DNA of 64,000 nucleotides from Nymphaea colorata. Lineage: Eukaryota > Streptophyta > Magnoliopsida > Nymphaeales > Nymphaeaceae. Position numbers and translations under genes: made by a program. Shown here piece after piece: positions 35,303-44,076 of the stretch (position 1 is its first letter; each line of letters opens with the position of its first letter). Location of the stretch: the NCBI RefSeq assembly GCF_008831285.2, contig NC_045151.1, forward strand, positions 5,221,682 through 5,285,681. Direction: 5' to 3'. Below the pieces are notes generated by a model, which saw only the letters and a list, made by a program, of their open reading frames with translations, was not told the DNA's origin and searched no databases.

Positions 35303-35426
35303 GATATTGAGAACTGCGAGAACCTGACTGGTGCTGCAAGACAAGCCGATGCCGTCCTCGCCTAGAGTCGAAGGAATGCCCCGAGGAAAGCGTCACTACG
35401 CTCCCCAGCCCCTGAACTGCCGCCAT
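23916..35426 (-). CDS. PDH-E1 BETA: Pyruvate dehydrogenase E1 component subunit beta, plastidial (four coding exons)
   Basis: With E1-alpha and thiamine diphosphate this subunit decarboxylates pyruvate in the plastid pyruvate dehydrogenase complex, supplying acetyl-CoA for fatty acid synthesis. Joining 35426-35324, 35176-35085, 31385-31342 and 24888-23916 gives 403 residues, against about 406 in Arabidopsis. All introns are GT..AG; the phases are 1, 0 and 2. Residues 1-about 75 are a Ser/Arg-rich plastid transit peptide ([20 protein letters not shown]). The transketolase pyrimidine-binding domain covers about 81-256, with [13 protein letters not shown] (Glu108, thiamine diphosphate contact in the family) and GAEHSQR (His208). 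The transketolase C-terminal domain covers about 265-395, with [12 protein letters not shown]. The ATG at 35426 is the first in its open frame. Introns 2 and 3 (3.7 and 6.45 kb) carry transposons. The exon joins are inferred from family alignment, not from transcripts. Confidence 0.95.
25146..25430. mobile_element. MITE-like inverted-repeat element, copy 1
   Basis: 285 bp with long arms. The left arm begins GAAATTGGTAGGTACCAGAC and the right arm in reverse complement begins GAAATTGGTAGGTAGCAGAC. Similarity continues through CCCTTAGGT, TTGGCCATCCAT and TTCCAAGAT over about 75 bp. The centre holds a direct duplication of about 41 bp (CCAAGGAGAAAAAGGAGATA..). It lies in intron 3 and could form a hairpin in the pre-mRNA. 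Confidence 0.8.
25438..25508. repeat. Compound (TA)n(GA)n microsatellite
   Basis: Imperfect TACATATATA run, then a perfect TA run, then a GA run ending where MITE copy 2 begins. It separates MITE copies 1 and 2. Confidence 0.95.
25507..25888. mobile_element. MITE-like inverted-repeat element, copy 2
   Basis: The left arm ATTGGTAAAAACCAGAAACTT and the right arm in reverse complement ATTGGTAGAAACCAGACACTT continue through TAGGT, an A-rich block, CAGA(C/T)CCTTTGATTTT. The terminus is shared with copy 1 (ATTGGTA..ACCAGA..CTTAGGT) but the interior differs. A family of related elements has therefore inserted repeatedly or expanded locally. Confidence 0.75.
25899..25965. mobile_element. MITE-like element, copy 3 (left end only) with TA run
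   Basis: GAAATTGGTAAAAACCAGACAC repeats the left terminus of copy 2, runs about 30 bp and then breaks into a (TA)n run to about 25964. No matching right arm follows. Confidence 0.65.
26369..26395. repeat. Perfect 12-bp hairpin at the left end of the hAT element
   Basis: GGGTACTCCTCC, loop AAA, GGAGGAGTACCC. It lies directly inside the terminal repeat and is followed by further GGTACCGGTAC palindromic motifs. Confidence 0.9.
27191..29440 (+). pseudogene. hAT transposase (BED zinc finger, DUF659, dimerisation region), degenerate
   Basis: After a frame change near 27265 a single frame runs to 29133. Its BED finger spans about 27310-27480 ([15 protein letters not shown]). It continues with the Lys-rich linker, [13 protein letters not shown] (DUF659 start), [43 protein letters not shown] and, at the C-terminus, [10 protein letters not shown] of the hAT dimerisation type. 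Stops interrupt this frame at 27904 (TGA), 28027 (TAA) and 28225 (TGA). A small intron with acceptor AACTTGCAG probably precedes a last exon near 29302 ([16 protein letters not shown]). It would bind and cut transposon ends, but the stops make it inactive. Confidence 0.88.
29668..30278. other. Intron 3 stretch with a solitary hAT-like right end
   Basis: At about 30215-30238 the sequence CACCTACACCTATGTGACAT resembles, in reverse complement, TGTCACA(T/C).GGGT.. hAT termini. No partner left end is visible. The rest is AT-rich, with no coding signal I trust. Confidence 0.35.
30279..30410. repeat. Recent 66-bp tandem duplication
   Basis: CAATTTGAGATTTTCCTAGA..CCTTCCTCGTATGA is present twice in direct succession (30279 and 30345) with about one mismatch. 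It lies in E1-beta intron 3. Confidence 0.92.
31342..31385 (-). CDS. PDH-E1 BETA: E1-beta coding exon 3, 44-nt small exon
   Basis: Acceptor TTTTTTCTAG, donor GTAACC. Encodes [14 protein letters not shown] plus two bases of a Gly codon completed by exon 4 (GG|C), giving ..[13 protein letters not shown]. The family reads [19 protein letters not shown] at this place, so phase and sequence agree. It lies alone between introns of 3.7 and 6.45 kb. Confidence 0.93.
31780..33103 (+). mobile_element. Truncated copia element: end of 5' LTR, primer binding site and gag
   Basis: A probable LTR end ..TATTGTTGACA at 32051 is directly followed by TGGCATCAGAG (32052-32062), a one-base variant of the initiator tRNA-Met primer site. 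About 280 nt later a copia gag begins. The LTR start is uncertain, so the left limit is approximate. Protease, integrase, reverse transcriptase and the 3' LTR are absent: the similarity stops within the zinc knuckle at about 33100, where a hAT-like end occurs. Confidence 0.65.
32340..33100 (+). pseudogene. copia Gag fragment, frameshifted
   Basis: Frame one (32340-32747) has [19 protein letters not shown], a segment with [20 protein letters not shown], and [15 protein letters not shown], typical of copia Gag. A shift near 32720-32740 leads to frame two, with [36 protein letters not shown] and the beginning of a CCHC knuckle ([12 protein letters not shown]), after which similarity ends. It lies antisense in E1-beta intron 2. 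Confidence 0.8.
33104..33240. mobile_element. Solitary hAT-like terminus joined to CA repeats
   Basis: TATGTCACATGGGTACGTGTG interrupts the gag zinc knuckle and resembles the left terminus of the hAT element at 26357. No transposase and no second end were found. A (CA)n(CG)n(CA)n run follows at about 33184-33216. Confidence 0.4.
34160..34480 (+). mobile_element. Candidate solo LTR in E1-beta intron 2
   Basis: 321 bp beginning TGACACAGTG and ending CACTGTGTCA, a perfect 10-bp terminal inverted repeat of the TG..CA form. The flanking pentamers CGATG (left) and CTATG (right) match at four of five bases. Inside are a TATA-like CCCTTTAAAAAGG and transcript-leader-like GAAACCCTAATTG. A small MITE is an alternative. 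Confidence 0.45.
35085..35176 (-). CDS. PDH-E1 BETA: E1-beta coding exon 2
   Basis: 92 nt. Acceptor TTTCGCAG before AATTGAG; donor GTGAGC after ..GCTGTTTTG. It completes a split Glu codon and adds 30 residues ending SPGAVL. The end aligns with the PNAV..TK region of the family, which confirms the join to exon 3. Confidence 0.88.
35262..35302. repeat. (GT)n(GA)n microsatellite in 147-nt intron 1
   Basis: About 40 nt of (GT)n then (GA)n. In the sense (minus) strand it reads (CT)n(CA)nG and begins only some 22 nt after the exon 1 donor, so length changes would alter a large share of this short intron. Confidence 0.95.
35324..35426 (-). CDS. PDH-E1 BETA: E1-beta coding exon 1 (transit peptide)
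   Basis: 103 nt, 34 codons plus one base. Starts ATGGCGGCAGTTCAG and ends ..CAGTCAG before the donor GTTCTC. The N-terminus [21 protein letters not shown] aligns well with the start of the Arabidopsis plastid protein as I recall it. The open frame continues upstream to about 35642 but contains no earlier ATG. Confidence 0.9.
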
Positions 35427-35720
35427 CTCTCCCTTCACCTCGTCGACGGAATGAATATGAACAGAGGAAAATGCAGCGACGAGAGAGAAGAGTGGGGGAG
35501 AGCGGCTTTTAAGCAGCGAACACAACTGCGGCCGAAGCAATAGCACGTGGAAGGTTTTGGTACTCCCCCTCCCAGCAGGCGGAGCTCCCACAGCGAAGAG
35601 AGCTTTAGAACTAACGCCTCGGTTGGCCCACTCAAAGACCACCCATCATCCATGTTCAAGGCTAACACAGCAGCAATTTAGAAAAAAAAAAAACTAAAAA
35701 CTAAAATGCTAAACATTTAA
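35427..35720 (-). promoter_or_regulatory. Presumed 5' UTR and promoter of the E1-beta gene
   Basis: Upstream of the chosen ATG is a GC-richer stretch without ATG in the coding frame back to about 35642, then A-rich DNA at about 35681-35700. No definite TATA box was identified. Placement rests on gene structure only. Confidence 0.5.
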
Positions 35721-37480
35721 GCCAATAACAAACAGCTTCTCAAATTTGAGCCGATTTCCGCATCCGGTGGCCAACAGCGAACCTGTCCCATCATTTCACT
35801 GGAGGGAAATTTTATAATTAAAAAAAAAAACGTGATTTTCCAACTTCCACTTTTGCCTTTATGTAAAGGTGCCTTTTGTTCTATCATCAGAAGTGTTTTT
35901 TTTTTTGTCATTTCATAACCTCTAACACGCGCTCGTCAGTTGTTGGCTATGAACAAGCATACCCTTGCCTTTTTTATTTCTATTTTCAAACATAATTGTA
36001 AATCACCGTATGATATTTGGTGAGATAAAATATTACCTAGCACTTTTGAAAACGGATCCATAACGAACTATTTGAGTGTGGCTTCAGTAGTGAAACAATA
36101 AGACTATTAGCTATTTAACCGAGAATCAAGGAATTTATTTTATGGATTTTAATACTAATATAATAAACAATGACCTACACTAAATTTAGTTTCATGATGT
36201 TAATTAAAAAAATGAAATAATCATTCCATGATAAAATTGGGGTAAGGATAACTATCCATTTTGTTGAAAATCTGAAATGAAACTGGAATTGGTCAGTAGT
36301 TTATTAGTTTCAACCCATCGGTTTAATAGAAAATATCAATAAGATGGGAGCGTTCATCGTCTTGACAAGGCTAAAAAGGTTTCCCTTTTTTATCTCCCAA
36401 AACCTGAAGGAAATTGCCCCTTCAAAGAGAACAAATAGTATTTTAACGTTTGATGTCAAATCTCAATTAAGTGCCCCTAGTACCATTGTTAGTTTAACCA
36501 CAGTTAAGAGGGAGTTTAGTTATAAATTGAAAAAATACAACGTACTACTTACATATTGGCTGAATAACAAATCAAGGCTTCTGTTTTGAAGAATAACAAA
36601 CAACCGTTTCACTTTTCTTTGTATTCTCAAATAATTGATTTTTCAATAAAAATATTAAAATAATCAATAAAATGACACATATGACGCCTTAAATCAAAAA
36701 GTGTTTTTAAAAAACTAAAAGGAAAACAGATCCCCCCTTGCTGGACCAAGCTCTAGCATCCTTGCTGCCGTCTTATACATGGCGATGAGGATGGTCCACC
36801 ATCCAATCCCCACCCCACCTTGTCCGGTAGAGCTCAAAGGGGCGAAGACGAGGGTGTGCCTTGGCTGGTAGCACTCGTTCGTTGAGGCCAAGTACCACAG
36901 CATCCCAAGCTATCGCTTCCATTTGGCTTCCACCCCCTTCTGATTACTCGATTTCCAAAATTAAGGACCATTATAATAAAGAGGCATTTCCAAGATCCAA
37001 ATTCTCTAAAAAAAATGGAGAAACATACTTTGGTGTAAAGGACAATGGCATTGTTTCTCTAGAAAACCAGCTTGCTCTCTTTCAAATTAGTAGAGATCAC
37101 AGTGATGACCAATTCATGAACATCATCCTAAGTATTAACAACTGCCTAGCTAGAAGCCACCCTTATAAAAAAACAAAAGAAAAACATTTTCATATTTGTC
37201 AAATCAAATGTAGTTCAAGCTAAAAGGGGAAAAAGAACTAGCAATGCTAAAAAATTCATACGATCCTATTGTTGGAATTAGTGTACTGAAGGGTCCACTG
37301 ACCTTTCGTTCTTGCACCTCTTCACCATGCAACTTTCACTTCGCACCTATTCAAGGTGACTATTCATTTTGTATTTATACCACATGTGACAGCGGTTTAT
37401 GGTGGTTGGAAAAATTCTGTGAAGTTCGGTCTCTGCTCACCTTCGGCATCTTACGCATGTGCCCATTGACGGCAGTCATT
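35720..37480. other. Intergenic DNA upstream of the E1-beta gene
   Basis: AT-rich with short frames only. 36730-36930 is distinctly GC-richer and on the minus strand reads VFAPLSSTGQGGVGIGWWTI.., an unrecognised stretch that could be an exon or gene fragment. Confidence 0.4.
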
Positions 37481-37484
37481 GGTT

Positions 37485-37586
37485 GAGGAGATTAACTGGC
37501 TTCTGCTTCTCAATCTTGAACATGGTAGGAAGATTGTCTTCTTTTTCTCAATGTTGAACATGACCAGAAGATTAACTGGCTTTTTC
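37485..37586. repeat. Minisatellite, left part, interrupted by a copia insertion
   Basis: Units of the form GGAAGATT(AACTGGC)TTCTTCTCAATCTTGAACATGGCA. About two and a half units lie here and about five more follow the copia element from 43890. Units with and without the AACTGGC insert alternate. Confidence 0.85.
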
Positions 37587-38049
37587 TGTAAGGATCATTT
37601 GATGGGCTGACATATGTCAATGAGAAATTTCAGACATTATGGCTATCTTAATGTAAATATCTGGTTAAGTGATTGCATTTTGGGATATCACGTCATTTTA
37701 CATAGTATGAGGTATTTTTATAATGTGTAGATACCTGTACGCAATTGCGGATTCTTTGATGGGTTGAATCCGAAATTGCTCATAACATAAAAGATAGTGG
37801 TCCCTGGGGTCGTGCAGTGATTTGAAACATCGTTTTTTAAGGTTGTTTCTTCCCCATCTGAGAGAAACCATATGTGTTCACGCACAAACCCTGGAAAATC
37901 CTACCACGATTTTACTGTCCATTTGTTCAGATGGATTCAGGTACACTTCCGCTACAGTTAAAGTTTTGATTTAGTGATTTAGCATGAACGAGATCCTGCT
38001 TTGGGGCATATTCTATTGTTTGTATATGCATGAGAAAATCTCCCTTTCA
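37587..38049 (+). repeat. 5' LTR of the plus-strand copia element
   Basis: 463 bp, TG..CA. Matches 43474-43889, with an extra block of about 47 bp near 37795-37850 (around GGTCCCTGGGGTCGTGCAG). Confidence 0.92.
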
Positions 38050-38050
38050 A

Positions 38051-38062
38051 TTGGTATCAGCG
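38051..38062 (+). promoter_or_regulatory. Primer binding site of the plus-strand copia element
   Basis: TTGGTATCAGCG lies two bases after the LTR end. It matches the initiator tRNA-Met primer TGGTATCAG over its first nine bases. Confidence 0.85.
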
Positions 38063-38329
38063 CCATGTTTATTGTTGAATCATTGGATTTTTTGGTGAAC
38101 TTTGCGTGATCTTCCCTTTGGGATCTTCTCCTTTCTTTGGTTATGATTAAGTAATCAATGGTATCTTTCCAATGATTTGCATCGGTGGATGAAGAGGGCG
38201 ATGGAAGCCGTCGGGCTTCCGTTGCAGCCGTAGAAAGAGGAACGTGGAGGGGCGACGGCCGGTCGGGACTGTGCAACCGGTCGACACCCACCCAAAATGT
38301 TGGGAGGCCTACTAGAGGGGTTCCACTGT

Positions 38330-39010
38330 TCGTCTGCCATTCGTTGTGTGGCAGGCGAACAGTGGAATTACTGTTGGAAACTGCTCGCGCGGTAGGCGAT
38401 CGGACACAGGTCGAGTCATGACAGACCCGACCCGGATCCATACGGTTTAAATTTCAAACAAACCCAACCCACTCGGCGTTTGGCAGGTGAACGGTGTCGC
38501 TGCTGGACACCGCTCGTGCGGTAGGCGGTAGACCCGGATTGCCGATTGAGACCGCTTGCAGTAAGAACCTCAGACCCGGGTAGGGTCCGACAGGACCCGA
38601 CCCATATCCATATGGTTTGAAAATATGGTTCTTTTTTGTCAACCCGATTTTGAAGAGAATCGAACTGGTTCATTCAGTTCAAGACCGATTCAATTCGATT
38701 CAAAACCGGTTTGTATTTTTTTGGGCCAATTTAGTTCAAATTTAAAATGGTTCTTATCGATTCGGACCCTTTTCAGACCAGTTCATTTAGTCTTGAAACC
38801 GATTTTAGCCATTTTACAACCGGTTCAGTGGGTTTCGAAACTGATTCGATCTATTTTTTACTAGTTTGTCTAATTTTTAAACAGGTTCAGCCCTATTTAA
38901 GCCCATGTGGGTGTTTTAGTTGCGGTTTAAAAATGATACAGGGCAATTTAAGGCCGATTCAATGGTTCTTGACCCACTTAAGTATAATTATGGTACCGAT
39001 TTATAAAATT
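38330..39010 (+). repeat. Repetitive leader of the plus-strand copia element
   Basis: Two diverged copies of a GC-rich unit with GGCAGG(C/T)GAACAGTG, GCTCG(C/T)GCGGTAGGCG and GACCCGACCC..ATCCATA(C/T)GGTTT lie at about 38340-38460 and 38475-38630. From about 38650 to 39010 a degenerate ACCG(A/G)TTCA.T..TTCAA motif recurs at about 20-50-bp spacing. Base composition differs sharply from the AT-rich coding part. No protein function is apparent. Confidence 0.6.
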
Positions 39011-39249
39011 TGGACTCTTTTGGGCCTATTTCATTGAATCATTTGGTTTTGGATTCAATGTAAGCCAGTTTTATAATGAAATTTTAATATATGTATCATG
39101 ATTTGCATGTTGTTAAAATTGTGGGTCTACCTTAGATAAATATTTGGACTATGAAATTGATCTTTGGTCATGTCTATTATTCAAAATGAGTAGATTTATG
39201 CTTTATGTCGCCAAAGTGACTTCTGTTGTAGGAATTTGCCTGTTTCGAA

Positions 39250-39850
39250 CATTAGATGATAGTATACTTAATCCATGCGGGTAATGATCAACCCAAAGGA
39301 GCTCAATTACTAAAAAGGCTAGTGCCAAAGCGTTCATCGAAGAAATTGAAAAGCGTTTTGCTAAAAACGAAAAGGCTGAAACAAGTACTTTTTTGAATAA
39401 ACTTATGACACTGAAATATAAAGGCAAGGGGAACATACAGGAGTATATTATGAAAATGCCTCATCTTGCTTCAAAACTACAAACACTAGGTCTGAAATTA
39501 CCTGAAGACTTCATAGTGCATATGGTTCTCCTTTCTTTTACACCACAGTATGAACAGTTTAAACTTAGTTATAACTGTCAGAAGGAGAAATAAACTCTTA
39601 ATGAGCTCATTTTGCACTGTATGGACGAAGAGGAGAGATTGAAACATGATAAGATAGAAAGTGCTCACTTTGCTACCACGCTTAAAAGTAAGAAAATAAA
39701 AACTATTAAGGAAGTTGCAATTGACCATTCATCCATTAAGAATTAGAAGAAGCATAAGAAAGACAAATCAGGATGCTTCTTTTGCAATGGTAAAAGTCAT
39801 ATGAATAAGGATTGTACCAAGTATCACGCATGGCGTGAAAAGAAATGTAC
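39250..39850 (+). pseudogene. copia Gag of the plus-strand element, broken
   Basis: 39393-39593 encodes LKYKGKGNIQEYIMKMPHLA, LKLPEDFIVHMVLLSFTPQY and YNCQKEK, a standard copia Gag pattern, then a TAA. Downstream, 39769-39830 encodes the knuckle GCFFCNGKSHMNKDCTKYHAW (CX2CX4HX4C). Stops and shifts separate them. Confidence 0.85.
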
Positions 39851-39894
39851 ATTTCTCACTTTGGTTTGTTCTGAAGTTAATTTAATTCAGTACC

Positions 39895-42800
39895 CAGACA
39901 CACTTGGTGGGTAGATTCGGGTGGTACTACTCACATAAGTGTTTCTCTGCATGGCTGCCTAAATTGTCGAACGCCAAATGATGTTGAGAGATTCATCTAT
40001 GTGGGCGATGACAAGAAGGCGAAGGTTGAAGCCATAGCAGATTTTCAGTTATTGTTAAAGATTGATTGTTATTTAAATTTGACAAAAACTTATGTAGTAC
40101 CGTCTTTTAGACTGAATTTGATTTCTATTTTCTTATTGGACAAATTTGGTTATATTGTTCATTTGAAGGTAGTAAATTTAAATTGTTTATGCACTCAAAT
40201 TTGATTGTCACTGGTTCTTTGTCTGGTAGCGATAACCTCTATTTGCTTGATACGGTTGCTTCATATCATGAAACCTTGCACGTTACGTCTATTGGTACTA
40301 AAAGAAAATTTGTAAATGAGAATTCTGCTATGTTGTGGCATAGATGGTTAGAACATATCTCTGAAAAGAGGATCAAAAGGCTTATGTCAAAACATTAAAT
40401 CCCTTGATTTTGCAGACTTTAATGTTTGCATTGAATGTATAAATGAAAAACAAACAAACATTAAGAAAACATGTGCAAATAGAGCTTCAGATGTCTTAGA
40501 ACTGATTCATACAGATGTTTGCGGTCCATTCCCTTTGGCTTGTTGGAATGAACAACAATATTTTATCACGTTCATAGATGACTATTCTCGTTATGATTAC
40601 CTGTATTTAATTCATGAGAAGTCTCCTAGACGTTTTCAAATAATTTAAAGCCGAAGTTGAGAATCGATTAGGCAAAATGATTAAAGCCGTTAGATTTGAC
40701 CATGGTGGTGAATACTATGGTAGATTTGATGGTTTAGGTGAACTAAGTCCAGGCCCTTTCGCTAAGTACATAGAGGAATGCGGTATAGTCCCTCAATACA
40801 TCATGTCGGGTTCTCCCAGAATGAATGGTGTAGCTGAAAGATGAAACCAGACTCTTATGGATATGGCAAGGAGTATGATAAATCATTCTACCTTACTGGA
40901 GTCCTTCTGGGGAGAGGCATTAAAGACTACAGCTTATATTATTAATAGACTGCCATCAAAAGCAGTACCGAAAACCCCATATGAATTATGGATAGACAAA
41001 ACGCCTAGTATGAAGCATTTTCATATTTGGAGATGTCCAGTTGAAGTGAGGCTATATAGGCCAAATGAAAGGAAACTGGACTCTAAGATGGTTAGTTGTT
41101 ATTTTGTTAGATATTTTGAAAGATCAAGAGGTTATAAGTTTTATAATCCAATCAGTAAGTCTTTCTTTGAAACGGGAAATGCCCATTTCTTTGAGAATAT
41201 TGAGATTGGGGAGGTGATAAGGTTAGACGTATTTCCTTTGAAGAGGGACCTGAATATACTCATACAGATGTTGTAAACAATAGTCAAATCTTTATTCCTG
41301 TCATTGTTCCATCAACATATTCAAAAGAAGGCAATGATGACGGTCTCCTTATTCAAACCATTGAAGAACAAACTCAACAACCTCAAGAAAATCAAGTAGA
41401 GGTGCCACTGAGGAGATCCACTAGAGAGAGGAAAAACACAATTTCAAATGATTTTGTCTATCTACAAAAACATGATATTGATATGGGCTTAATGAAAGAT
41501 GATCCTATTAACTTCCAGTGAGCGATAAAGAGTTATACATCTCATAATTGGATAGATGTCATGAATGAAGAAATAAAGTCTATGATGGACAATGACGTAT
41601 GAAATATTGTTCTCTTGCCTGAAAGTGGGAACCCCATTGGTTGTAAATGGATATTTAAAACCAAGAGGGATTCATTAGGAAATATTGAAAGGTATAAGAC
41701 ACGTCTTTTCGCAAAGGGCTTTACTCAAAAGGAAGATATTGATTATACAGAGACTTAACCAGAAAACTTTGTTTCAAGAGATGCAAAGAAAATGGTCTAA
41801 TGGTCTGCAAACTCAAGAAATCTATCTATGGGCTAAAGCAAGCTTCCCGTCAGTGGTATTATAAATTTCATCAAGTTATAGTTTCATTTGGTTTCAAGAC
41901 TAACATGGTTGATGAATGTGTATACCAAAAGTTTAGTAGAGGTAAATTTATCTTTCTGGTTTTATATGTCGATGATATATTGCTGGCAAGTAATGATGTG
42001 GGTATATTGCATTGAACTAAGAAACTTTTGTGAACAAAGTTTGACATGAAGGATCTTGGTGATGCATCTTTTGTAATGGAGATCCAGATATTTTGAGATT
42101 GTTCTCGGGATATTCTTGGATTATCACAAAAGACCTACATTGATAAGGTGCTTCAGCTATATGATATCAAAGATTGCAAACCAGGAGATACTCCAGTTGC
42201 TAGAGGAGACAAGTTTAGTTTCAAACAGTGCCCTAAAAGTGAACTCGAATCTAAAAAAATAGAAAAGATTTCCTATTCATCTGTTGTGGGAAGGCTTATG
42301 TATGCTCAGGTTTGTACTCGTCAAGACATTGTATTTATCATTGGAATGTTAAGGAGACAAGTTTAGTTTCAAACAGTGCCCTAAAAGTGAACTCGAATCT
42401 AAAAAAATGGAAAAGATTTCCTATTCATCTGTTGTGGGAAGGCTTATGTATGCTCAGGTTTGTACTCGTCCAGACATTGTATTTATCATTGGGATGTTAG
42501 GCAGATACTTAAGTAATCATAGTATGGATCATTGGAAAGCAGCCAAAAGAGTATTGAGATACTTACAAAGAATAAAAGATTTTGTGCTCACATACAAGAA
42601 GTCAAAACAGTTGGAGATCATTGGATATTCAGATTCTGACTTTGCTGGATGCCAAGATAGTAGAAAGTCTGCTTCAGGCTATGTATTTCTATTGGCTGTA
42701 GGAGCTATCTCATGAAAAAGTGTCAAACAGACACTAGTAGCTACTTCAACCATGGCAGCAGAATTCATAGCATGTTACGAGGCATCCAATCATGCTTTGT

Positions 42801-43087
42801 GGTTACAAAATTTTGTCACGGGGCTGCGTATTATGAGTGGTATAGAAAAACTACTAAGGTTATTGTGTAGCAATAATTCAGCAGTCATGTACTCTAATAA
42901 CGGTCATAGTTTGTCAAAGTCGAAGCACATCGACATTAAGTTTTTGGCTGTTAAAGAGATGATGCAGAATGGTCAGGTGTCTTTAGAGCATATTGAAACA
43001 AACTCTATGATTGCGAATCCGCTTAAGGTCTTTCACGAACATGTTGTTCGTATGAGGGTTTTATCCTTTGATGATGTGCTGGTTTAG
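39895..43087 (+). pseudogene. copia Pol of the plus-strand element, broken
   Basis: Protease motif WWVDSGGTTHIS near 39905. Pre-integrase WHRWLEHISEKR near 40338. Integrase catalytic blocks HTDVCGPF (40510), RFDHGGEYY (40693) and NGVAER followed by a stop (40825). Then FWGEALKTTAYIINRLP and PYELW. Reverse transcriptase from about 41520 has WIFKTKRD, a gap after GFTQKEDIDYTET, then KSIYGLKQASRQWYYKF and LYVDDILLASND. RNase H has YSDSDFAGCQDSRKS, then a TGA, then MAAEFIACYEA and KHIDIKF. Numerous stops, an apparent deletion within reverse transcriptase and a frameshifting 148-bp duplication make it non-functional. Confidence 0.9.
42205..42500 (+). repeat. 148-bp tandem duplication inside the reverse transcriptase region
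   Basis: GGAGACAAGTTTAGTTTCAA at 42205 recurs at 42353, and the whole 148-bp block is duplicated with only a few differences. Because 148 is not a multiple of three, it shifts the frame. The second copy keeps CTRPDIVFIIGML, while the first has CTRQDIV. Confidence 0.93.
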
Positions 43088-43462
43088 TGGGAGTTTGTAT
43101 TTCTTGTTTCCTCTTATGTATAGATACATATTCAGTTTTCTGTAGAATATAGTTTAGAATTCTTTGGTTCCATTCTGTGTTTGTGTTTTTTATCTCCATA
43201 AGGTTTTAATGTAGGATCAATTGAGAATAGACATGTTGTAATCACATTACATGTAATTCTCATAATATACATCCATACCAGATCTATGTCATTCATTTGT
43301 GATTATTGAACGTTTAGCTAATTTTAATATAGCAAAAGCCGCTTTGGTTCTGTTATGATACGATCATGGGCGAGATTGGGGAAAATGACATTTAAAAAGA
43401 TAGCAGTTATGAGCTCTTAAAGTTTTATGTAATGTCTCAATGTATAAAGACATATTTGGCCC

Positions 43463-43473
43463 AAGTGGGAGAT
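43463..43473 (+). promoter_or_regulatory. Polypurine tract of the plus-strand copia element
   Basis: AAGTGGGAGAT immediately before the TG of the 3' LTR. Confidence 0.8.
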
Positions 43474-43889
43474 TGTAAGGATCATTTGGTGGGCCGGCAT
43501 ATGTCAATGAGGAATTTCAGACATTATGACTAACTTAATGTAAATATCTGGTTAAGTGATTACGTTTTGGGATATCACGTCATTTTACATGGTATGAGGT
43601 ATTTTTATAATGTATAGATACCTGTACGTAATTGCAGATTCTTTGATGGGTTGAATCCGAAATTGCTCATAACATAAAAGGGTTGTCTCTTCTCAATCTG
43701 AGAGAAACCACACGTGCTCACGCACAGACCCTGAAAGATCCTACCACGATCTTACCATCCATTTGTTCAGATGGATTCAGGTACGCTTCCACTATAGTTA
43801 AAGTTTTAATTCAGTGATTTAGCATGAACGAGATCCTGCTTTAGGGCATATTCTTTTGTTTGTATATGCATGAGGAAATCTCCCTTTCA
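43474..43889 (+). repeat. 3' LTR of the plus-strand copia element
   Basis: 416 bp, TG..CA, partner of 37587-38049. Confidence 0.92.
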
Positions 43890-44076
43890 TCTTCTTCTCA
43901 ATCTTGAACATGGGAGATTGTCTTCTTCTTCTATATTGAACATGGCAGGAAGATTAACTGGCTTCTTCTTCTCAATCTTGAACATGGCAGGAAGATTGCC
44001 TTCTTCTTCTCAATATTGTACATGGCAGGAATATTAACTGGCTTCTTCTTCTCAATCTTGAACGTTGCAGGAACCG
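43890..44076. repeat. Minisatellite, right part (42- and 38-bp units alternating)
   Basis: Continuation of the repeat at 37485-37586. Clear units are GGAAGATTAACTGGCTTCTT.. (42 bp) and GGAAGATTGCCTTCTTCTTC.. (38 bp, lacking AACTGGC), giving an 80-bp dimer. It ends at GGAACCGG. Confidence 0.88.

Larger units (their letters stand above)
37587..43889 (+). mobile_element. Ty1/copia LTR retrotransposon, plus strand, full length but heavily mutated
   Basis: 6303 bp: 5' LTR, primer binding site, an unusually long repetitive leader (about 1.2 kb), gag, protease, integrase, reverse transcriptase, RNase H, polypurine tract and 3' LTR. The LTRs begin TGTAAGGATCATTTG and end CTCCCTTTCA. The LTRs differ at many bases and by about 47 bp in length, so the copy is older than the one at 17-22.7 kb. 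Flanks TTTTC and TCTTC match at four of five, within a minisatellite. The coding part has many stops and frameshifts plus a 148-bp duplication. Confidence 0.93.

Noticed and set aside
35034-35642. 202-codon minus-strand frame as a single exon gene
   Set aside because: It runs through exon 1, intron 1 (microsatellite giving a His/Thr run) and exon 2 of E1-beta. Its nominal start is GTG. Splicing explains it better.
38013-38673. Minus-strand Pro/Arg/Ser-rich frames in the copia leader
   Set aside because: They lie antisense to the repetitive GC-rich leader, overlap in several frames and have no domain.
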